From IMG/VR virus record IMGVR_UViG_3300046694_000088, positions 1 to 43,024 of that record: DNA of 43,024 nt, one strand, 5' to 3'. Positions 38,983-43,024 of the stretch are shown piece by piece. The position numbers were made by a program, and so were the translations under genes. Numbering within the stretch: position 1 is the first letter of the stretch; the number at the start of each line of letters is the position of its first letter. The notes under the pieces were generated by a model. The model made no database searches. It was not told the origin of the DNA and worked only from the letters and a program-made list of their open reading frames with translations. This DNA is from a virus.

Positions 38983-39156
38983 TCACCCTTTCGACTTCAT
39001 TTGCCGTTCCAATTCATTCACTTTATCTACAAGTTCATTCGATTTATCGATTAGTTCATTTATGAGTACTGATAATGCCCGAACATCTCCGCGTGAGTCA
39101 TGTAATATTCCACGATTGCCGGATGGGCTGACTTTTTTGTTGATCCTCTTAATCAA
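38983..39156 (-). CDS. Small coiled-coil protein with TTG start
   Basis: Codes for 57 residues from a TTG a few bases after an AGGAGAGAGG site. Basic N terminus (IKRINKKVSPSGNRG), then heptads (LSVLINELIDKSNELVDKVN). Its stop overlaps the next gene region. Function unknown. Confidence 0.5.
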   Translation of the reverse strand: MIKRINKKVSPSGNRGILHDSRGDVRALSVLINELIDKSNELVDKVNELERQMKSKG

Positions 39157-39277
39157 TGCATCCTCTCTCCTTCTGTAAGCCCCGTAGAGCGCTGGTTTGT
39201 GGTGACCCTAACTTGTACATGTTCTTGCGGTTATAACGTCTGTGTGGGGCTTGTATTAGCTCTGGAGATCAACTAGC

Positions 39278-39454
39278 TTAAAAGTACAGTTCAAACTTTT
39301 CCTCACACTCTTCATTTTCACATGTGAGCGTGAATACTTTACCGCATTCGTCCACATCTGGTTCTAACCATTCTTCTCCACAGTGCGGACATTTAACGTA
39401 TACGGAAAGCTGAGTTACTTCTGTGTCGCTGTATGTTCGTGAGATCCGTTTCAT
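39278..39454 (-). CDS. Zinc-ribbon protein
   Basis: Codes for 58 residues. VKCPHCGEEW and FTLTCENEECEEKF form two Cys pairs (CxxC and CxxxxC), a small zinc ribbon. The start shares ATGA with the upstream gene. Function unknown. Confidence 0.6.
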   Translation of the reverse strand: MKRISRTYSDTEVTQLSVYVKCPHCGEEWLEPDVDECGKVFTLTCENEECEEKFELYF

Positions 39455-39723
39455 CTTCCTTTCCCTCCCTTCACTCCTTGGCGTTCTCTTTCTTCCCTCT
39501 CTGCGGCTACACTGTCGATTAAGTGGTACATGTTGGTGTTCACGAACTCTTTGTAATATTCCTCTGTGACTCCCAAGGTGCGTGATTCTTGATACATCTT
39601 GAACATTAAGTGATCTAACTGATCTACTTTATCTTTTAAGAGCCACGAAAAGCTGTTCCAGGTGTTTTGCATTTGGTTTCGGCTGTTGTAGAGTTTGCGT
39701 TTGTCTGGTGGGATATTAGCCAT
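39451..39723 (-). CDS. Hypothetical helical protein
   Basis: Codes for 90 residues after AAAGGAGGGAG. Helical, with aromatic start (LYNSRNQMQNTWNSFSWLLK) and a basic end (REERERQGVKGGKGR). Function unknown. Confidence 0.55.
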   Translation of the reverse strand: MANIPPDKRKLYNSRNQMQNTWNSFSWLLKDKVDQLDHLMFKMYQESRTLGVTEEYYKEFVNTNMYHLIDSVAAEREERERQGVKGGKGR

Positions 39724-39802
39724 TCTCTCCCTCCTTTAGGTATATTATTTAGGGGTATGGATATACTTATTGTGACCTGGTTTGGCCTCCACTTCGTTAA
39801 GC

Positions 39803-40126
39803 TTATTCAGTCGATTGATGTTTTTCAAAACAATCGTCACACATTACTTTTCCGTCTTTATAGTTTCTTCCGGTAAGTCCACCACCACAAACGTCACAGT
39901 CAAAATACCAACCGTCTGCAACATATTCGCTTACTGGAATCCGTCCGGTTTCAGCATATTTGTCAAAGTTCTTTGCTCTTCTAGCTGAAATATCTGTCCA
40001 AGGAACTCCTTCGCAGTTTGCAGTGCTTCTGTACTTTGCTTGAGCATGTGATACAGCGAATACAATTTCGTGATACGCTTCTTCCCCTGAATTTTCTTTG
40101 TCTTGTACGTGGTAAGCTCGTTTCAT
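39803..40126 (-). CDS. Zinc-finger protein
   Basis: Codes for 107 residues. Folded N-terminal half (EEAYHEIVFAVSHAQAKYRS, then PWTDISARRAKNFDKY), then a C-terminal zinc ribbon DCDVCGGGL and VMCDDCFEKH. The same build recurs in phage replication neighbourhoods. It directly follows the helicase gene. Role unknown. Confidence 0.6.
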   Translation of the reverse strand: MKRAYHVQDKENSGEEAYHEIVFAVSHAQAKYRSTANCEGVPWTDISARRAKNFDKYAETGRIPVSEYVADGWYFDCDVCGGGLTGRNYKDGKVMCDDCFEKHQSTE

Positions 40127-40145
40127 CCTTATTCACTCCTTATTG

Positions 40146-41423
40146 TTATCTTGAACGATCATAATTCATGAACTTACCGTAGTTCTTCAGGTTCACCATT
40201 TCAGCCGTTCCTATTGCTCCATTTCTGTTCTTGGAAACAATAAATTCGATAATGTTTTTCTTTTCGCTGTCTTGGTTGTAATAATCATCCCGATAAAGAA
40301 AAGTTATCGTGTCCGCGTCCTGCTCTATGTTTCCCGACTCTCTCAGGTCTGACATCATCGGACGTTTATCCTGCCGCTTCTCAACGTCCCGGCTTAACTG
40401 TGCCAGTGCAATAACCGGACAATCATTCTCACGTGCCATCTGTTTCAGTGAGTTTGAGATATACCCGACTTCCTCGGTGCGGCTGTTCATCTTCTTACCG
40501 GACTTGATAAGTTGTAAGTAGTCTATGTATACAATCAAGTCTGGATTAGTTTTCTTTAGCTTCCGTACTGCGGATCTGATTTCCTGTACCGTCAATCCTG
40601 GTCTGTCGTCAATGTAAATATCAAACTCTGCCAAGTATCCAAGCGCTACGGTGTACTTCACCCATTCGTCTTCGTACAGGGTTGCATTTCGAATACGATC
40701 ACCGTCTATGTTCGCTTCCGCAGATATCATGCGGTCATACAGTTGAACGTCTGGCATTTCAAGACTGAATATCGCCACCGTCATTCCTTCTCGTCCATTT
40801 CGCGTTGCATTGTTTAGCATGGCTGCTGTTTTTCCTACCGATGGACGAGCTGCCAATATGTTCAGCGTCTGTTTCTGCCATTTCCCGGTGATTTTATCCA
40901 AGTCTTCGCCAAGTGTGCTTATCCCGGTTCGCTTTGGGTTGTACTTCTTCTCGTTCAGTTGGTCAAAGTGTCCGACTAGCCCATCGCGGATATGTTTAAA
41001 TCCTTGCTTGGTTGGATTAAAATCCATCGTTTCGGCAATACTTATGATCTTGGCCGAAAACTTAGCCGGATCATCCATTTTGTCATTTAACAGTTCTTGG
41101 ACCGACTTCATACCTGTACGCATTAAGTACTTGTCTCTGATGATTTTTTCGTGCCACGCTATGTCTGCTGTAGAGGGCACAGAGCGCGTCAATTCCATTA
41201 GGTAACTTATACCGCCTACTTCTCTCAAAATGTCTCCTAGGGACGCTGAGACGGTTACAAAGTCGATCGGCTGCTGTTTGTCTCTTAAATCCAGCATTTG
41301 TCCGAATATGATTCGGTTCTGCGGGTTGTTAAAGTGGTCTGCTGTTAATGTCGTGTCATGGATTAAATCTGGTTGTAAGAGTATTGAGCCAATCACCGAT
41401 TGTTCTGCTTCTGGACTATGCAT
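40146..41423 (-). CDS. dnaB: DnaB-family replicative helicase
   Basis: Codes for 425 residues from the ATG that overlaps the loader stop by eight bases; the frame to 41519 is overlap. N-terminal domain MHSPEAEQSVIGSILLQPDL is classic DnaB. RecA-type core: Walker A ARPSVGKTA near 200, SLEMPD, then Walker B DLIVYIDYLQLI near 300 and the ALAQLSRDVEKR-to-DLRESGNIEQDAD sensor/arginine region. It unwinds the fork as a hexamer and recruits host primase and polymerase, as no phage primase or polymerase is found. Confidence 0.92.
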   Translation of the reverse strand: MHSPEAEQSVIGSILLQPDLIHDTTLTADHFNNPQNRIIFGQMLDLRDKQQPIDFVTVSASLGDILREVGGISYLMELTRSVPSTADIAWHEKIIRDKYLMRTGMKSVQELLNDKMDDPAKFSAKIISIAETMDFNPTKQGFKHIRDGLVGHFDQLNEKKYNPKRTGISTLGEDLDKITGKWQKQTLNILAARPSVGKTAAMLNNATRNGREGMTVAIFSLEMPDVQLYDRMISAEANIDGDRIRNATLYEDEWVKYTVALGYLAEFDIYIDDRPGLTVQEIRSAVRKLKKTNPDLIVYIDYLQLIKSGKKMNSRTEEVGYISNSLKQMARENDCPVIALAQLSRDVEKRQDKRPMMSDLRESGNIEQDADTITFLYRDDYYNQDSEKKNIIEFIVSKNRNGAIGTAEMVNLKNYGKFMNYDRSR

Positions 41424-41796
41424 CTTTCTTCCCTCGGTTCTTCGCCAACTCTCGGTGTAACCACTCTCGGTGTGTGAGTCCTTCTCTTTCCCATGGTGAA
41501 AGGAAAGTAGATGTTTCAAGCATCAATTGTTCATGGTATTCAATCATCTGCCGCGTCCGCTCTTTGTCTCGCTCTGCTAGTATGTGATCATTTGGCTTCA
41601 CGATTTCGTGAATGGTTGGCGCGAACTTGCTTCCCTTGATATGTTCCTTTAAGTTCTGCGCTGCCATCTCTGCATCAGCTTCCATCAGAAAGCTCGTCCA
41701 CACTCTCACCGCATCAGAGTTCAAGTCGAAGCTGGGAAACACTGCTTGGATCTGGAGTAATATCAACCCTGCCTCTTCCTTGGTTAATGTCCTCAA
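41416..41796 (-). CDS. Helicase loader (SPP1 G39P-like)
   Basis: Codes for 126 residues, the length of SPP1 G39P. It starts at a TTG eight bases after AGGAGG. The N-terminal helical domain (LTKEEAGLILLQIQAVFPSF; WTSFLMEADAEMAAQNLKEH) and IPTIHEIV-like sequence (FAPTIHEIVKPND) are the signature of the G39P loader/inhibitor family. The C-terminal disordered part would bind the helicase. Lies between initiator and helicase, as in SPP1. Confidence 0.8.
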   Translation of the reverse strand: MRTLTKEEAGLILLQIQAVFPSFDLNSDAVRVWTSFLMEADAEMAAQNLKEHIKGSKFAPTIHEIVKPNDHILAERDKERTRQMIEYHEQLMLETSTFLSPWEREGLTHREWLHRELAKNRGKKDA

Positions 41797-42637
41797 TGCT
41801 TACACCTCCTAAGATGGATTGTTTTAAGGCGTTACGCTGTTCTTCGGCGCGGTCTGCTTTGCTTTGGTATGGTTTACGTGTGCTAGGTGTGGTTAAGATG
41901 ATCTTAGGTTCGATAAACTCTTTCCACGTTTCTCCGTTTAAGAACGTCTTAGGGTGCTTCATATACCTTTCTTCCGTTCCTTCTGCTGATACGTAAACCA
42001 TGTAGTTGTAAGCTGCTGTTATCATCTGCTGCGGATCTGATTTCTTGTTTATCTGAGCGTTCCACTTTGCTACCGCTTGAGACCTGTCAATCTGCCTAGG
42101 ATACGTATTCCAGAACTGTTCAAACAGTTCGGGGTATGTATCTTTTTTCTTTCTTACCTTCTTAACTGTATTACTACCTTCTTCTTTTGTGGTTGACAGC
42201 AGGTTAGCAGCTGGTTGACAGCTGGTTGACAGCAGGTTAGTCTGCTGGTTGCTATCGTCTTCAAACCCTTGCGGCTCTAGGTGTTTCTGTTGGTTGTTCT
42301 GCTGGTTGCTTTTTCGGTATTTTTCAAAATTGTTGACGTAGTATATGGAAAAGTACCGATAGGTTTTTGTTAAAGTAATCATTTTGTGGTCAATTAGCTT
42401 CTTAATAAGCGTCTTTAATCTTTGTTCACTTATCCCCAATCTGTCGCTCCAACTCGGGCGACCAAACATAAATTCACCGTAATTAATCGTGTACACAATA
42501 CCCTTTTCCATGTCCGTTTTTGCTTCCCTGGAATACCTCGCTCTGTACAACATCTCAAACCATACTTTGAAGTACTCAGCATCCTTGTATATCCAGTGAT
42601 TAATGATCCCTCTGTCGATAGGGACAAAGTCTTCCAT
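41714..42637 (-). CDS. Replication initiator with winged-helix N terminus
   Basis: Codes for 307 residues from the ATG one base into the stop of the 26-residue frame. About 1-110 form the winged-helix of phage replisome organisers: INHWIYKDAEYFKVWFEMLY, FMFGRPSWSDRLGISEQRLK. A linker rich in Gln, Asn and Ser (about 112-160) is encoded by the 11-bp iterons. The C-terminal domain (YPELFEQFWNTYPRQIDRSQ, then KHPKTFLNGETWKEF) is the usual helicase-recruiting end. It should bind the origin and load DnaB through the G39P-like protein. Confidence 0.85.
   Translation of the reverse strand: MEDFVPIDRGIINHWIYKDAEYFKVWFEMLYRARYSREAKTDMEKGIVYTINYGEFMFGRPSWSDRLGISEQRLKTLIKKLIDHKMITLTKTYRYFSIYYVNNFEKYRKSNQQNNQQKHLEPQGFEDDSNQQTNLLSTSCQPAANLLSTTKEEGSNTVKKVRKKKDTYPELFEQFWNTYPRQIDRSQAVAKWNAQINKKSDPQQMITAAYNYMVYVSAEGTEERYMKHPKTFLNGETWKEFIEPKIILTTPSTRKPYQSKADRAEEQRNALKQSILGGVSIEDINQGRGRVDITPDPSSVSQLRLEL
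42190..42256. repeat. 11-bp iterons, candidate replication origin
   Basis: Six consecutive units at 42190, 42201, 42212, 42223, 42234 and 42246 follow the pattern WGGTTRRCAGC. Three are exactly TGGTTGACAGC. Spacing is 11 bases (once 12), one turn of DNA, so binding sites lie on one face. Two more units are at 42291 and 42303. They lie inside the initiator gene, in the part for the linker, as in lambda O; a T-rich stretch at about 42140-42188 next to them could be the melting site. Confidence 0.6.
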
Positions 42638-42717
42638 CACCTCACCTGCTCACCTGTAATCTCGATGTACTCTTCGTCAAGTTCTTCCTTTGTTATTTCA
42701 AACGGAAGTTTATTCAT
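42637..42717 (-). CDS. Possible 26-residue leader peptide
   Basis: ATG to TGA, MNKLPFEITKEELDEEYIEI and six more residues; the TGA overlaps the initiator ATG by one base. It lies between the Myb-like gene and the initiator without gaps. Acidic and plausible as a coupled micropeptide, but unproven. Confidence 0.4.
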   Translation of the reverse strand: MNKLPFEITKEELDEEYIEITGEQVR

Positions 42718-42719
42718 AC

Positions 42720-42917
42720 TCAATTCACGTTGATATAATTTTCACGAATGATATACCATCTGTTTTTGCAAGAGTGTACGCTTCTTCCTAGTTCACATCC
42801 AGCCTTTTGCAATGACTTTGTTACAGCTTCTCTTTCCTCCATTCCCTTAGTCATGATTGTCGCTAGTTTGCCGTCTTCTGAATCAGTCCATCCGTAAACA
42901 TGAAATCTGCTTGTCAT
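42720..42917 (-). CDS. Myb/SANT-like DNA-binding protein (RsfA-type)
   Basis: Codes for 65 residues after AAGGAG. GWTDSEDGKLATIMTKGMEE, then KAGCELGRSVHSCKNRWYII, shows the Trp-ED-Leu start, LGR turn and C-x-x-RW end of RsfA/YlbO-type Myb-like proteins of Bacillus, known as prespore regulators. It covers nearly the whole domain. As first gene of the early operon it is probably a regulator of early phage transcription or replication. The start codon lies in the terminal repeat. Confidence 0.65.
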   Translation of the reverse strand: MTSRFHVYGWTDSEDGKLATIMTKGMEEREAVTKSLQKAGCELGRSVHSCKNRWYIIRENYINVN

Positions 42918-43024
42918 GTTGTTTTATCTCCTTTCTTTTCTTTCTTGTATTTAATTTACCATCATTCTCACTTCTTGTCTAGTACTTTATGGAAATATTT
43001 TTACCTAAACTTACTAGTTTCATA
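42898..43024. repeat. Terminal direct repeat, right copy
   Basis: Exact copy of bases 1-127. Removing one copy and closing the circle gives 42,897 bp and joins the 42720-42917 gene to its own promoter. Confidence 0.95.

Noticed and set aside
39149-39220. A 23-residue minus-strand frame upstream of the TTG-start coiled-coil gene
   Set aside because: Weak ribosome site and it mostly covers the site of the next gene.
1-43024. CRISPR array, insertion sequence or integrase
   Set aside because: No regularly spaced repeat array, transposase or tyrosine/serine recombinase motif was seen in any frame considered.

Overview
The window is a complete, circularly permuted genome of a double-stranded DNA phage. 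The first 127 bases are repeated exactly as the last 127 bases, which is what an assembler leaves when it walks around a circle with a 127-base word. The real molecule is therefore probably a 42,897-bp circle, or a terminally redundant virion DNA. AGGAGG-type ribosome binding sites, many TTG and GTG starts, a G39P-like helicase loader, an ERF/Gp157 recombination module and an RsfA-like Myb protein point to a Bacillales (Bacillus/Paenibacillus-type) host. The virion genes (large P22-type portal, scaffold, coat, two short adaptor proteins, a propeller-like nozzle, a beta-helix spike and long ejection proteins, with no tape measure or sheath) point to a short-tailed, P22-like particle, which is less usual for a Bacillales phage.

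Layout. Nearly everything is on the minus strand, so transcription runs from high to low coordinates and crosses the window ends. A promoter in the terminal repeat starts the early operon: Myb-like protein, replication initiator with 11-bp iterons inside the gene, G39P-like loader, DnaB helicase, a long string of tiny coupled genes and a RuvC-like resolvase (42.9 to 36.0 kb). A second promoter near 35.9 kb leads into a coiled-coil protein, an HTH protein, a non-coding stretch with tRNA-Ile(UAU) and a structured RNA, the terminases, portal, scaffold, coat, tail and ejection genes, and the lysis cassette (amidase, holin), ending at a terminator at 12.83 kb. Next comes an accessory operon (ribbon-helix-helix regulator, Rha, secreted trypsin-like protease, PAPS-reductase-like PP-loop protein; 12.8 to 9.8 kb).

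A small plus-strand island (8.2 to 9.7 kb) begins with about 460 to 540 bases of structured RNA leader. That leader faces a short antisense RNA driven by a near-identical promoter. Left of it lie a small membrane protein, an FtsK-like translocase and a replication-relaxation protein, split by an AT-rich plus-strand HNH gene. The left end (4.9 to 0.1 kb) holds an XRE regulator, many small genes, and the Gp157, ERF and HNH-like recombination genes, closed by a terminator at 131-156.

No integrase, DNA polymerase or primase was recognised. With the FtsK/replication-relaxation pair, the XRE/RHH/Rha regulators and the antisense RNA, I infer that the phage may persist as a plasmid-like prophage and replicate theta-style with host polymerase. 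The strongest candidates for something new are: the plus-strand structured RNA with its countertranscript (8.13-8.75 kb); the tRNA-linked structured RNA before the terminases (33.73-34.16 kb); and a complete -1 frameshift signal that would fuse an ejection protein to a lysozyme-like domain (19.63-19.68 kb).
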